Below, piece after piece: positions 44,075 to 52,071 of a DNA stretch of 64,000 nucleotides. The stretch is from positions 2,790,001 through 2,854,000 of the forward strand of contig CP134492.1 of NCBI GenBank assembly GCA_031761875.1, given 5' to 3'. Under the pieces are notes generated by a model. The model worked only from the letters and a program-made list of their open reading frames with translations. It did no database searches and was not told where the DNA came from. Position 1 is the stretch's first letter. The number at the start of each line of letters is the position of its first letter. The position numbers and the translations under genes are program-made. Source of the DNA: Bacillaceae bacterium IKA-2. Its GTDB lineage: Bacteria > Bacillota > Bacilli > Bacillales > Anaerobacillaceae.

Positions 44075-44340
44075 TAAAAAACCTTCTCTGCCCTAAATAG
44101 GGACGAGAAGGTTAACCCGCGGTACCACCCTGATAAACAGTATTATCTATTGAATACTGATCACTTGAAATTCGTAACGTGAATGAATCGTCACAGCCTA
44201 CTGAAATAAAAAATTGTTCGGTGTGAAGCTCAAGGGTGATTTTCCTTTTTACAGCGCTATATCAGGCTTTCACTGTTCCTGACTCGCTAAGATAACTAAG
44301 TATGTAAAAGTACTATCCCTTTCGTCGCCTTATTATACGT
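44075..44340 (-). ncRNA. T-box riboswitch controlling ileS
   Basis: Minus strand. The T-box AGGGTGGTACCGCGG (44131-44117) is followed by a terminator AACCTTCTCGTCCCTA...TAGGGCAGAGAAGGTT with T6 (44113-44075). Stem I begins near 44335. The likely specifier codon is ATC (44240-44238) in GGAAAATCACCC, an isoleucine codon, which fits the gene. Read-through needs uncharged tRNA-Ile. Confidence 0.93.
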
Positions 44341-44354
44341 TCCTAATGAACCGT

Positions 44355-44383
44355 ATTATATGAAAAAACGTGCTAAACGTCAA
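44355..44383 (-). promoter_or_regulatory. SigmaA promoter of ileS
   Basis: TTGACG (44383-44378) and TATAAT (44360-44355) with a 17-base spacer directly precede the T-box leader. It is one of the best promoter matches in the window. Confidence 0.85.
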
Positions 44384-44391
44384 GTTGATGT

Positions 44392-44892
44392 TTAACCTTC
44401 CCTAACTGCTTCTTCTCTTTCTTCATACTTAGCTCTGCTTAAATCATCCCAATCATCATTCCCAAGCATTTCCATCTGCGCTTCAATAAGCATTTTAAAG
44501 CGTATTTTATAAACAGATGCTTGTTTTTTCAGTTCCTCAATTTCTAGTGCAATCTTTCGAGATTTTGAAAGTGAGTCATTAATAATTCGATCTGCATTTT
44601 TTTCAGATTCCTTAATAATAAGTTGTGCTTCTTTTTGAGCATTGCGTTTTACACCTTCAGCTGTTTCTTGAGCAATCAAAATTGATTTATTAAGAGTTGA
44701 TTCAATATTTACAAAATGAGCTAGTCTTTCATCAAGATCGACAACTCTATCTGCTAACTCTTTTTTTTCACGATGAACTATTTCGTAATCTTTAATAACC
44801 TGATCTAAAAATTCATTTACTTCATCTTCATCATAACCACGAAAACCTCTGTTAAATTCCTTGTTATGAATATCTAATGGTGTTAAAGGCAT
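44392..44892 (-). CDS. divIVA: Cell division/polarity protein DivIVA
   Basis: Coiled-coil protein that binds curved membrane at septa and poles and places Min proteins. The 166 residues begin with the membrane-binding domain MPLTPLDIHNKEFNRGFRGYD (up to about residue 55), followed by two heptad-rich segments. B. subtilis DivIVA has 164 residues. GGAGGTG precedes the ATG by 7 bases. It is the last gene of the ylm cluster, followed by the ileS promoter. Confidence 0.97.
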   Translation of the reverse strand: MPLTPLDIHNKEFNRGFRGYDEDEVNEFLDQVIKDYEIVHREKKELADRVVDLDERLAHFVNIESTLNKSILIAQETAEGVKRNAQKEAQLIIKESEKNADRIINDSLSKSRKIALEIEELKKQASVYKIRFKMLIEAQMEMLGNDDWDDLSRAKYEEREEAVREG

Positions 44893-45022
44893 TTTGTGCC
44901 ACCTCCAAAATTAATCAAAAAGTATAAAATTAAGCTATTAACTACGTATTTAAATTAAAACTTACTCGTTTACTTACTTACATTTCGACATAAAAAGAAT
45001 AATTCCTGCATAAAACTCTATT

Positions 45023-45796
45023 TTATTTTCGCAGACCGACAACAATTCTCCATTTATCTTTTTTAGTTTTTCCTTGAATAGTTACAATTTTACTTCTACC
45101 TAATCCCCGAACTGATAAATAGTCTCCATTTTGAAGTTGATATGCTTGTTGTTCTACAATCCTCCAATTAACTTTGACCCGTTTACTATCAATATATGGT
45201 GTGATTTTCGACCTAGACAATTGATAAATTTCAGCAAGTATTACGTCTAGGCGTAAAGAACTAACCGTTACACTTTTCTCTTGCCAGTCCTCCATTGGAA
45301 CTATTAAATTATCAAGAGGGATCCTTGCTAATTTAACAGGTCCTCGACCAATCGATTGAAGGTTTGCTTCGACAAAACTACTTATTTCAGCTGCAACAAC
45401 AATTTGGATAAGCTGTTCTTGTATATAAATGTCACCAAACTTTTCCCTTTTTAAACCTAAGGCCATCATCGAGCCTAACAAGTCTGGGTGTGTCAATTGA
45501 ACAAACTTGTGTGGATATTCAACAATATAGGCAGCTAAATGAAATTCCTCATCTACATTTTCAAGATATGGCGGATAGATAAGGGCTCTTTTACGCTCTG
45601 CATCAGATGATCCACCAAAAAAGGCAATTAAAACATCGGGATCGTCACCAATTACTATCGCAACAATTTGTTGCTGACGAGGGTCCAAAAAATCTGTTAG
45701 CTTATGTATAAAGCGATCTTTAACTATTTCTTTCCATTCCACTACTTGGTCAACAAATGGTCGCTCCTCAGCCCGAAAATGTTCATAAATGTTCAT
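45023..45796 (-). CDS. ylmH: S4-domain RNA-binding protein YlmH
   Basis: A 257-residue protein with an N-terminal globular part and a C-terminal S4 domain (about 182-240, with RLDVILAEIYQLSRSK). B. subtilis YlmH has been reported to bind stalled 50S subunits and to be able to replace RqcP in alanine tailing by RqcH; in pneumococcus the gene is linked to division. The ribosome-binding site is weak and the gene starts 14 bases after ylmG, so coupling is likely. RqcH itself is encoded at 20125-21834. Confidence 0.93.
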   Translation of the reverse strand: MNIYEHFRAEERPFVDQVVEWKEIVKDRFIHKLTDFLDPRQQQIVAIVIGDDPDVLIAFFGGSSDAERKRALIYPPYLENVDEEFHLAAYIVEYPHKFVQLTHPDLLGSMMALGLKREKFGDIYIQEQLIQIVVAAEISSFVEANLQSIGRGPVKLARIPLDNLIVPMEDWQEKSVTVSSLRLDVILAEIYQLSRSKITPYIDSKRVKVNWRIVEQQAYQLQNGDYLSVRGLGRSKIVTIQGKTKKDKWRIVVGLRK

Positions 45797-45810
45797 TTCA
45801 ACATCAACAT

Positions 45811-46071
45811 TTAAAACATCGCAAATAGAGCACTTACACCATAAGTAGCAAATCTTAAAGCGATAATTGCGACGATCGGCGAGATATCAATCATTCCTAA
45901 AGGTGGAATGATTTTTCGGAACGGCGCTAAGTATGGTTCCACAACTGAAGCAATAAATTGACCTATTGTTGATTCCCGAGCATTTGGAAACCAAGACATT
46001 AAAATATAAGCGATAACTACATACGAATACAAAAACAATAATTGAATAATAATACTTTCTATCGTAGCCAT
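45811..46071 (-). CDS. ylmG: YggT-family membrane protein YlmG
   Basis: An 86-residue protein with two hydrophobic segments (about 5-25 and 60-83) joined by WFPNARESTIGQF and EPYLAPFRKIIPP, the YggT signature. The molecular role is unknown; homologues in plastids affect nucleoid and thylakoid organisation. It lies between sepF and ylmH as in B. subtilis. Confidence 0.92.
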   Translation of the reverse strand: MATIESIIIQLLFLYSYVVIAYILMSWFPNARESTIGQFIASVVEPYLAPFRKIIPPLGMIDISPIVAIIALRFATYGVSALFAMF

Positions 46072-46101
46072 TTAAACTGATCACCCACTTTAAAATATTT
46101 T

Positions 46102-46164
46102 AATGAATTTCATAATACAGATTCAGATACAAATGAACTAAATTAATGTGGTTATGAAATCCAC
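46102..46164. repeat. MITE-like inverted repeat, family 2 (short copy)
   Basis: AATGAATTTCATAAT (46102-46116) followed by ACAGATTC, and GGTTATGAAATCCACT at the right end, match the outer arms of the 48720-48834 and 16091-16230 elements. The interior is deleted. It abuts the sepF stop codon. Confidence 0.65.
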
Positions 46165-46590
46165 TTATTCAGAAGTAATATCTGAAATTGTTCCTGCGAC
46201 ATCAACGTTATCAGGAGTACAAAGAAAAATATTTGCTCCTAACTTTTGAATATCGCCTCCTATAGCATACACTGTTCCACTCAAAAAATCGACAATTCGT
46301 TTTGCTTGGTCAAGACTAATTCGTTGCAGGTTAATGACAACTGCTTTACGGTTTTTTAAATGATCAGCAATATCCTGTACCTCATCGTAAGTTCTAGGTT
46401 CGAGTAACATTACTTTTGCAGATTTTTGGACACTTTGTAAGCTCACAACATTTGCTTTTTCAATTTTTTTATCTTGACCTCGAGTTATATAATCTTCATC
46501 TATCTCTTGCCAATCATTTTGATTTTGAATAGCTTCAATATCGTCATCTTCTAGCTCAAAAAAACGCTTAAATTTTGCTTTTAAGCTCAT
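46165..46590 (-). CDS. sepF: Cell division protein SepF
   Basis: Polymerising protein that tethers FtsZ filaments to the membrane. The 141 residues start with an amphipathic membrane-binding helix ([11 protein letters not shown]), then an acidic linker and the FtsZ-binding domain (about 55-135) with [20 protein letters not shown] and the GG at 112-113 needed for ring assembly. B. subtilis SepF has about 152 residues. GGAGAGAAG precedes the ATG. Confidence 0.96.
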   Translation of the reverse strand: MSLKAKFKRFFELEDDDIEAIQNQNDWQEIDEDYITRGQDKKIEKANVVSLQSVQKSAKVMLLEPRTYDEVQDIADHLKNRKAVVINLQRISLDQAKRIVDFLSGTVYAIGGDIQKLGANIFLCTPDNVDVAGTISDITSE

Positions 46591-46655
46591 TTTTCTTCTC
46601 TCCTTTACGTTATAAAAGCAGGCACTGGCGTTTAGTTCACCGGTGGATTTTACCT

Positions 46656-47333
46656 TTACGTTTCACTTCCTACTAACGAACTGCCAATTCTTATAAATGT
46701 TGCTCCTTCTTCAATGGCAATCTGGAAATCATTTGACATTCCCATTGATAATTCTTGGCAAGGGGCGTAGGGCACTTGAAGGGCTTGGACTCTTTGTTGA
46801 AGTTCCTTTAGAGACCGGAAATATTGCCTGGTCTCTAAAGGGTCTTCAACGTGCGGAGCCATCGTCATTAATCCGACAATCTCAATAAAGGGATAAGACT
46901 TTAAGTCATTAATAAAACCAATTAGTTGAGACGGATCAATACCATGCTTCGATTCTTCTTTTGAAACATTTACTTGAACAAAACATTTTATTTTTTTGTT
47001 TGTTCGTTTTTGAATTTCTTTTGCTAAAGAGAGACGGTCTAGAGAATGAATATACTCAAATTGGTCAACCATCTCTTTTACTTTTCGTGTTTGAAGGGTG
47101 CCGATAAAGTGCCAAGTTCCTTCTCCTTCAAGAACTTTCCTTTTTCGTACGCCTTCCTCAACTCTATTTTCCCCTATATTAGTGAGGCCTGCTTCAAGTG
47201 CTTCTTTTGCCCTTTCATCACTAACGTATTTTGTTACGGCAATAATTTGGACACTATCTCGATCCCTTCCAACCCGCTGACAGGCGGCTGTGATTCCCTT
47301 TTCTATTTTTGCTAAGTTTTCTATCACTGTCAA
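46656..47333 (-). CDS. ylmE: PLP-binding YggS/PROSC-family protein YlmE
   Basis: Pyridoxal phosphate homeostasis protein with an alanine-racemase-like barrel. The 225 residues have the PLP lysine in IIAVTKYVS (about residue 35), [27 protein letters not shown] and the end VRIGSS-type motif ([10 protein letters not shown]). No racemase C-terminal domain is present. The start is a TTG with AGGAGG 9 bases upstream. It lies between ylmD and sepF as in other Bacillus. Confidence 0.94.
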   Translation of the reverse strand: MTVIENLAKIEKGITAACQRVGRDRDSVQIIAVTKYVSDERAKEALEAGLTNIGENRVEEGVRKRKVLEGEGTWHFIGTLQTRKVKEMVDQFEYIHSLDRLSLAKEIQKRTNKKIKCFVQVNVSKEESKHGIDPSQLIGFINDLKSYPFIEIVGLMTMAPHVEDPLETRQYFRSLKELQQRVQALQVPYAPCQELSMGMSNDFQIAIEEGATFIRIGSSLVGSET

Positions 47334-47430
47334 CGTAAATTACCTCCTAAGACATTGTAAAGAAAATAACGGTTCAAAAATGATGAGGATATTTTATGTC
47401 AACAAAGTATGATACAAAATAGACCATCGA

Positions 47431-47470
47431 ATAAATTTCATAATATCAATTAATTAGCCATATCTTGGAG
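47431..47470. repeat. Family-2 half element
   Basis: AAATTTCATAATATCAATTAATTAGCC followed by ATATCTTGG matches the inverse of the right arm at 16186-16230. Only one arm is present. Confidence 0.5.
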
Positions 47471-47474
47471 ATAC

Positions 47475-48299
47475 CTAATCCATTCGTCCAATAAAACTCA
47501 TCATTCTACCTGTTTGTTGCTTCCGACGATAAGAGTAAAATAAATCTTTTTCTGTATACGTACAGAAATTTGATTTAAAAATATGATCTGGTTTTATTCC
47601 AATATTTAGTAATAGTTGTACGTTTAATTCCTTTAAATCTAATAAATATTTACCTCGGCCATTTTTCTTAAAAGGCATCAGTGAACCCTCTGGCAAAACT
47701 TCGATAACTTTACTGATCACAAAGTCATCCACTTCATAGCATTCTTTGGAAATTGCAGGTCCGATTGCAACGTATATCGAATTTAAAGGGATTTCTTCCT
47801 CGTCTGTCCACTTTCGAACCATTTCCGGTCCGATTTTAGCAACAGTTCCCTTCCAGCCCGCATGTGCTAAGCCAATAATTGTGTTTGTAGTCGAATAAAA
47901 ATATAATGGCACACAATCTGCATAAAGGCTTGCTAAAAGGATATTATTTTCTTTTGTGAATAACCCATCACAACCCTCAATTGCACTTTTAATTTGTAAC
48001 GTACCACTTCCACAATCTTTTTGGCTAACTTTTTTTATATTACTCCCATGAATTTGCTCTGAAAAGACCCATCTATTTAATGGGAATTGGAGTTCGTCTG
48101 CTAGCTTTTTTCGATTTTCTATTACAGTACTATCTTCATCTTGAACATGCAATCCAAGGTTTAAAGAATCATACGCCTCTATACTATACCCTTTTGATCT
48201 CGTTGAAAATCCGACAATAAGTCTATCATCAAGCACTTTTAACGGCTCCAGCGTTAGAAATGGGTGACTATCTAAAACAAAAGCCTCATTTTTCAACAA
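47475..48299 (-). CDS. ylmD: YfiH/LACC1-family multifunctional purine nucleosidase-type protein YlmD
   Basis: Member of the laccase-domain (Cu-oxidase_4, YfiH/LACC1) family; bacterial members have been reported to act on purine nucleosides. The metal-site residues are visible: EQIHGSN, ADCVPL and GLAHAGWKGT. About 274 residues. The start is uncertain: no ATG is near, and TTG codons at 48299 or 48296 sit best behind AGGA; a GTG at 48305 is too close to it. The neighbour is ylmC upstream and ylmE downstream. Confidence 0.9.
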   Translation of the reverse strand: MLKNEAFVLDSHPFLTLEPLKVLDDRLIVGFSTRSKGYSIEAYDSLNLGLHVQDEDSTVIENRKKLADELQFPLNRWVFSEQIHGSNIKKVSQKDCGSGTLQIKSAIEGCDGLFTKENNILLASLYADCVPLYFYSTTNTIIGLAHAGWKGTVAKIGPEMVRKWTDEEEIPLNSIYVAIGPAISKECYEVDDFVISKVIEVLPEGSLMPFKKNGRGKYLLDLKELNVQLLLNIGIKPDHIFKSNFCTYTEKDLFYSYRRKQQTGRMMSFIGRMD

Positions 48300-48398
48300 A
48301 GACACTTCCTATTCTTTATGCTTTTACCTATTCTAACATATTTTTCAATTTTCAAGTAGCATTTTAGAGGGTCCTGCAAGGAGCAAGGATTCATTTAA

Positions 48399-48641
48399 TT
48401 AGGATTCCTCAATACGAACTAAAATTACATCAGAACCTATCTTAACAATATTTGCCCACGGTATGCTAATTTCCGTTTCTCTCCCCCCTAAAAATGTAAG
48501 CATCTTTCCTGTTCCACCAATAATAATTGCTTCGACAGCACCTGTTTCTAAATTAATGTCTAAATCACTAATATGACCTAGTACCTTCCCGTCAGAAATA
48601 TTTACAATATCTTTTGATTGAATTTCTGAAATTTTCAACAT
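48399..48641 (-). CDS. ylmC: PRC-barrel protein YlmC (YlmC/YmxH family)
   Basis: An 80-residue PRC-barrel protein. Visible are SEIQSKDIVNISDGKVLGHISDLDI-type features, GRETEISIPWANIVKIG and an acidic end. YlmC/YmxH proteins accompany sporulation genes but the function is unknown. The ATG at 48641 has GGGGGAGA 5-6 bases upstream; five in-frame codons upstream are not needed. It follows sigG, separated by a terminator and a family-2 repeat. Confidence 0.9.
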   Translation of the reverse strand: MLKISEIQSKDIVNISDGKVLGHISDLDINLETGAVEAIIIGGTGKMLTFLGGRETEISIPWANIVKIGSDVILVRIEES

Positions 48642-48719
48642 GATTATCTCCCCCATTTCAAATTAGGCTTAGTACATTTATATGTACTAGCGGGAAATAT
48701 ATTTATTATAATATTAATA

Positions 48720-48834
48720 AATGAAATTCATGATTCCAAAACTAGCCACATCATTCTACATCTAGTTGAGGATGTTTTAATTCAACTAGATGTAGAATCC
48801 TAGTGGCGCAGAATCTGCATTATGAAATTCATTC
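48720..48834. repeat. MITE-like inverted repeat, family 2 (full copy)
   Basis: Outer ends ATGAAATTCAT and ATTATGAAATTCATT enclose a perfect inner pair, TCTACATCTAGTTGA (48755-48769) and TCAACTAGATGTAGA (48782-48796), with a 12-base loop. The whole 115-base element folds as one long imperfect hairpin and has no coding capacity. Confidence 0.8.
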
Positions 48835-48845
48835 TATTAAACAAA

Positions 48846-48876
48846 GAAAAAAGAGGTAACCCTATAGGGTTACCTC
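48846..48876 (-). terminator. Terminator overlapping the end of sigG
   Basis: A perfect palindrome GAGGTAACCC-TATA-GGGTTACCTC (48853-48876) touches the sigG stop codon and is followed by six T on the minus strand. Confidence 0.9.
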
Positions 48877-49663
48877 AAGCTTTAGCATGTTTATTCATTT
48901 GTTGTATCGCTGCTTTTTCTAGCCTTGAAACTTGTGCTTGTGAAATACCAATTTCATCAGCAACTTCCATTTGCGTTTTACCCTGGAAAAACCGCATCGT
49001 CAAGATCATTTTCTCTCTCTCGTTTAAACGTACCATTGCTTCTTTTAAAGCAATTTCTTCCACCCATTGAATATCTTTATGCTTGTCATCACTAATTTGA
49101 TCCATTACATAAATTGGATCACCACCATCATTATAAATTGGTTCAAATAATGACACTGGATCTTGAATTGCATCAAGGGCAAATACAATATCTTCCTTAG
49201 GAACATTTAACACTTTAGCAATTTCTTGAATTGTTGGCTCACGATCACGCTTTTTTTCACTCATTAAAGAGTCTCTAACTTGTAATGCTTTGTATGCAAT
49301 ATCTCTTAAAGACCTTGAAACTCGGATTGGATTGTTGTCGCGTAAATAGCGCCGAATTTCACCAATAATCATTGGTACTGCATAAGTGGAAAACTTTACA
49401 TTTTGGCCTAAATCAAAATTGTCAATTGATTTCATTAATCCAATACAACCAACTTGAAATAAATCATCAACATACTCCCCTCGATTGTTAAAACGCTGAA
49501 TAACACTTAATACCAAACGTAAATTTCCACTAATTAACTTTTCTCTTGCTGAGATTTCACGACCACTTTGAAGTTCTTCAAATAATTGACGCATTTCTTT
49601 GTTTGTTAGCACTGGTAGCTTAGCTGTATCAACACCACAAATTTCAACTTTATTTCGTGTCAA
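48875..49663 (-). CDS. sigG: Late forespore sigma factor SigmaG
   Basis: RNA polymerase sigma factor for late forespore genes. The 262 residues carry region 2 with GCIGLMKSIDNFD and FSTYAVPMIIGEIRRYLRD, region 3 and the region 4 helix-turn-helix (TQMEVADEIGISQAQVSRLE). It begins MTRNKVEICGVDT, the sigmaG signature, at a TTG with GAGGAGGG upstream. A sigmaF/sigmaG-like promoter is at 49699-49727. The gene is 290 bases after sigE, as in B. subtilis. Confidence 0.97.
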   Translation of the reverse strand: MTRNKVEICGVDTAKLPVLTNKEMRQLFEELQSGREISAREKLISGNLRLVLSVIQRFNNRGEYVDDLFQVGCIGLMKSIDNFDLGQNVKFSTYAVPMIIGEIRRYLRDNNPIRVSRSLRDIAYKALQVRDSLMSEKKRDREPTIQEIAKVLNVPKEDIVFALDAIQDPVSLFEPIYNDGGDPIYVMDQISDDKHKDIQWVEEIALKEAMVRLNEREKMILTMRFFQGKTQMEVADEIGISQAQVSRLEKAAIQQMNKHAKA

Positions 49664-49698
49664 TTCTTTCCCTCCTCACAGGAGTTGTGTACAAAAGT

Positions 49699-49727
49699 AA
49701 GTATCTCCACAGGTGGAAAAAATATGC
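49699..49727 (-). promoter_or_regulatory. Candidate forespore (sigmaF/sigmaG) promoter for sigG
   Basis: GCATA (49727-49723) is followed after 14 bases by GGAGATACTT (49708-49699), close to the sigmaF pattern GYATA / GGNNANAMTR; read as sigmaG it is GCATA with a 17-base gap to GATACTT. In B. subtilis this gene is sigmaF-dependent with sigmaG autoregulation. Confidence 0.65.
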
Positions 49728-49953
49728 ATTACTATAAATGTTGTAAAATTTAACATTATGCTGGAACCTGATACATATAGGATTACTAACAAAAAAAATG
49801 CTAAATTTTAAGGATTTTTTTTAATGGAAGTGAATCTAAGCCCTCCAAAATCCCAAATTCAACATTTAAAATTACGTTCAAGTTCGAAAAGAAGGATAAT
49901 CAGGACGACAGTGACCCCCCTTGCGAAAATTATCTTTCTTTTGAACAGCCTCA

Positions 49954-50673
49954 TTAAACCATTTTATTAAATTCTTTTCTTAACCGCTTAATAATTCTCT
50001 TCTCTAATCTTGAAATATATGATTGGGATATTCCTAACAAATCGGCTACGTCTTTTTGGGTTTTTTCTTCGTCTCCCGCTAGTCCAAAGCGGAGTTCCAT
50101 AATTTGTTTTTCTCTTGCATTAAGAGTAAATAATGCCTTAATTAGCAATTTCCGATCTACCTTCTCCTCAATTCCTTTTGTAATAATATCTTCTTCAGTA
50201 CCTAATACATCAGATAAAAGAAGTTCATTTCCATCCCAATCAATGTTTAGTGGTTCATCAAAGGAAACCTCTGAACGAATTTTATTATTTCTCCGTAAAT
50301 ACATTAAAATTTCATTTTCGATACATCTTGATGCATAAGTTGCTAGTTTAATTTTCTTTTCTGGATTAAATGTATTAACTGCTTTAATTAAACCGATTGT
50401 TCCGATGCTAATCAAATCTTCAATGTTAATACCTGTATTTTCAAATTTTCGTGCGATATACACGACTAAGCGTAAATTTCGTTCGATAAGCATTGAACGG
50501 ACTGCTTTGTCTCCAGTTGGTAACTTACTTAATAAATGCTCTTCCTCATCTTTAGATAGTGGTGGCGGTAGGGCTTCACTTCCTCCTATGTAATAAATTT
50601 CATCTGCTTTTAAACCCAACTTCATTAATAGTTTGTACCACATTAGTGTCAGTTTTAATTTCAGTTTAACCAT
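49954..50673 (-). CDS. sigE: Mother-cell sigma factor SigmaE (pro-form)
   Basis: Early mother-cell sigma factor, made as an inactive precursor. The 239 residues (same as B. subtilis) start with a hydrophobic, basic pro-sequence of about 27 residues ([20 protein letters not shown]), cut off by SpoIIGA. Region 2 contains [14 protein letters not shown] and [17 protein letters not shown]; region 4 ends [11 protein letters not shown]. The ATG at 50673 has GGGGGA 6 bases upstream; the longer in-frame stretch overlaps spoIIGA. It follows spoIIGA by 35 bases. Confidence 0.98.
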   Translation of the reverse strand: MVKLKLKLTLMWYKLLMKLGLKADEIYYIGGSEALPPPLSKDEEEHLLSKLPTGDKAVRSMLIERNLRLVVYIARKFENTGINIEDLISIGTIGLIKAVNTFNPEKKIKLATYASRCIENEILMYLRRNNKIRSEVSFDEPLNIDWDGNELLLSDVLGTEEDIITKGIEEKVDRKLLIKALFTLNAREKQIMELRFGLAGDEEKTQKDVADLLGISQSYISRLEKRIIKRLRKEFNKMV

Positions 50674-50708
50674 TATGTTCCCCCTATAAATTGCGATAAT
50701 ATCAGTTG

Positions 50709-51635
50709 CTACGCTAAGTGCTTCTTTCCTTGAGCAAACATCTGTGGATGAAGAATACATTGGAAATCTCCATCAGAAGATAAATTTGTGAAATTCAAAC
50801 CGACAATAACATTTCGACACTCTAATGTTTCGCCGACTTTTAATGTAATAACTACTTTTTCTGGCTTAATCCCTATAATAAATTGGTTTTTTTGACCAAT
50901 TCCGCGATAAGGAATAATACAGAGTTTTGATTCCCATTTTTCCCCAATAGGCAAATCAGGATTACCAATCATTTCAGGATTTTTCGCTTGGTAAACAAGT
51001 TCACTTGGGAATTTGTCTTGAAGTTCATTCATATCAATAATCATAACAGGTCTTTTTGTAAGTGGATCTTGAAGTTGGTTGCCACTATCAATTAATCCCT
51101 TTAACTGTATATGTAGATCGATAATATAAAGTTCTACATGAACAATTTCATCACATTTTAATTTTCTTAATTGAATTTGCTCTACTCTTTTTTTAGCAAA
51201 AAGCCAGATAGCTGGAAAACCAAGTATCACGAAAAGCCAACTAATGGGTGTTCCAAAACCAGTTGATTTCGTTGTTACTACTCCATTGAAAATTACCATA
51301 TCGTTATTAAAAAAATAATGTAATGCAATTAACCCTCCTCCACAAATGAAGCTCACGAAATAGAAACCAAATAAATTTTCGATGAAATATGAAAATCGCT
51401 TAAAACCAAATGTAGTAACAACAATACAACAAGAAAAGAGTAGTTTGAAAATAGGATGATAATAAATTGCACTTAATGGTGTTAATAATAAAAATACACT
51501 ACTAGCTGCTAGGAACGCTCCTAATAAAAGACGCTTTTTGATTAGATTTCGTTTTAAGAATAAGGAGGTTAAAACTAACAGTAAAAGATCAATCCAAAAA
51601 TTTAGAAACCATATGACATCTATATAAATAGCCAT
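50709..51635 (-). CDS. spoIIGA: Sporulation sigmaE-processing peptidase SpoIIGA
   Basis: Membrane aspartyl protease that activates pro-sigmaE after a signal from the forespore (SpoIIR). Five hydrophobic segments occupy about residues 1-150; the cytosolic protease domain has the single active-site aspartate Asp183 in LIDSGNQL, the same number as in B. subtilis. Length 308. AAAGGAG precedes the ATG. Transcription should start at the Spo0A-dependent promoter at 51681-51714. Confidence 0.96.
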   Translation of the reverse strand: MAIYIDVIWFLNFWIDLLLLVLTSLFLKRNLIKKRLLLGAFLAASSVFLLLTPLSAIYYHPIFKLLFSCCIVVTTFGFKRFSYFIENLFGFYFVSFICGGGLIALHYFFNNDMVIFNGVVTTKSTGFGTPISWLFVILGFPAIWLFAKKRVEQIQLRKLKCDEIVHVELYIIDLHIQLKGLIDSGNQLQDPLTKRPVMIIDMNELQDKFPSELVYQAKNPEMIGNPDLPIGEKWESKLCIIPYRGIGQKNQFIIGIKPEKVVITLKVGETLECRNVIVGLNFTNLSSDGDFQCILHPQMFAQGKKHLA

Positions 51636-51680
51636 ATGCGCTCCTTTCTTAAAGCTTAAAGCTTAAAGGAATTTGAAACT

Positions 51681-51770
51681 AGTATATATCAAAACCTATC
51701 TATAAGTCTGTCAGTTTATGCCGATAGAAAAGCAGAAATTTTAAGACTTTTGCACAAAAATTGTCGACAG
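51681..51770 (-). promoter_or_regulatory. spoIIG promoter: 22-bp spacer plus Spo0A box
   Basis: Minus strand CTGACA (51714-51709) and TATACT (51686-51681) have a 22-base spacer, the unusual distance known for the Spo0A-activated spoIIG promoter of B. subtilis. TTGTCGACA (51761-51769, read on the plus strand), a near-consensus Spo0A box, lies about 90 bases upstream of the expected transcript start. A weaker TCTGTCAG at 51707-51714 overlaps the -35. Confidence 0.8.
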
Positions 51771-51970
51771 AAAAGCTCGAGCGCCTTGGTAGCTGCGAGT
51801 ATGTTGGAGACTTACCATAAAGAGGCGCCTTTTGCCTCTGCATGATAAGTTGAAACATTCGAGCAGCTAGGCGCTGAAGCTAGACACAGAAAAGCTCGAG
51901 CGCCTTGGTAGCTGCTCGAGCTAGACATAGAAAAGCGGAAGCACCTTGGTAGCAGCGACAAACGTTGGAG
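51769..51970. repeat. Family-3 extragenic repeat cluster (three units)
   Basis: Unit A (51769-51894) starts AGAAAAGCTCGAGCGCCTTGG and ends AGGCGCTGAAGCTAGACA. Unit B (51887-51928) has the same two ends with the middle deleted. Unit C (51929 on) has only the start, AGAAAAGCGGAAGCACCTTGG. Similar units are common between genes in Bacillaceae genomes, as I recall. Confidence 0.8.
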
Positions 51971-51995
51971 GTTAAATGTTTAAACTGTCAAAACG

Positions 51996-52055
51996 AAAAA
52001 AAGACTAACTTATAAGTGCCTGCCATTGGCAGTAAACACTTATAAATTAGTCTTT
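51996..52055 (-). terminator. Terminator after ftsZ
   Basis: AAAGACTAACTTATAAGTG and its near-perfect inverse (with an inner TGCC/GGCA) form a long stem followed by seven T on the minus strand. Confidence 0.92.
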
Positions 52056-52071
52056 GATCCTAATTTAAAAC

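Noticed and set aside
50674-50760. 29-codon N-terminal extension of sigE
   Set aside because: It overlaps spoIIGA, and the ATG at 50673 gives the exact length and pro-sequence of known sigmaE.
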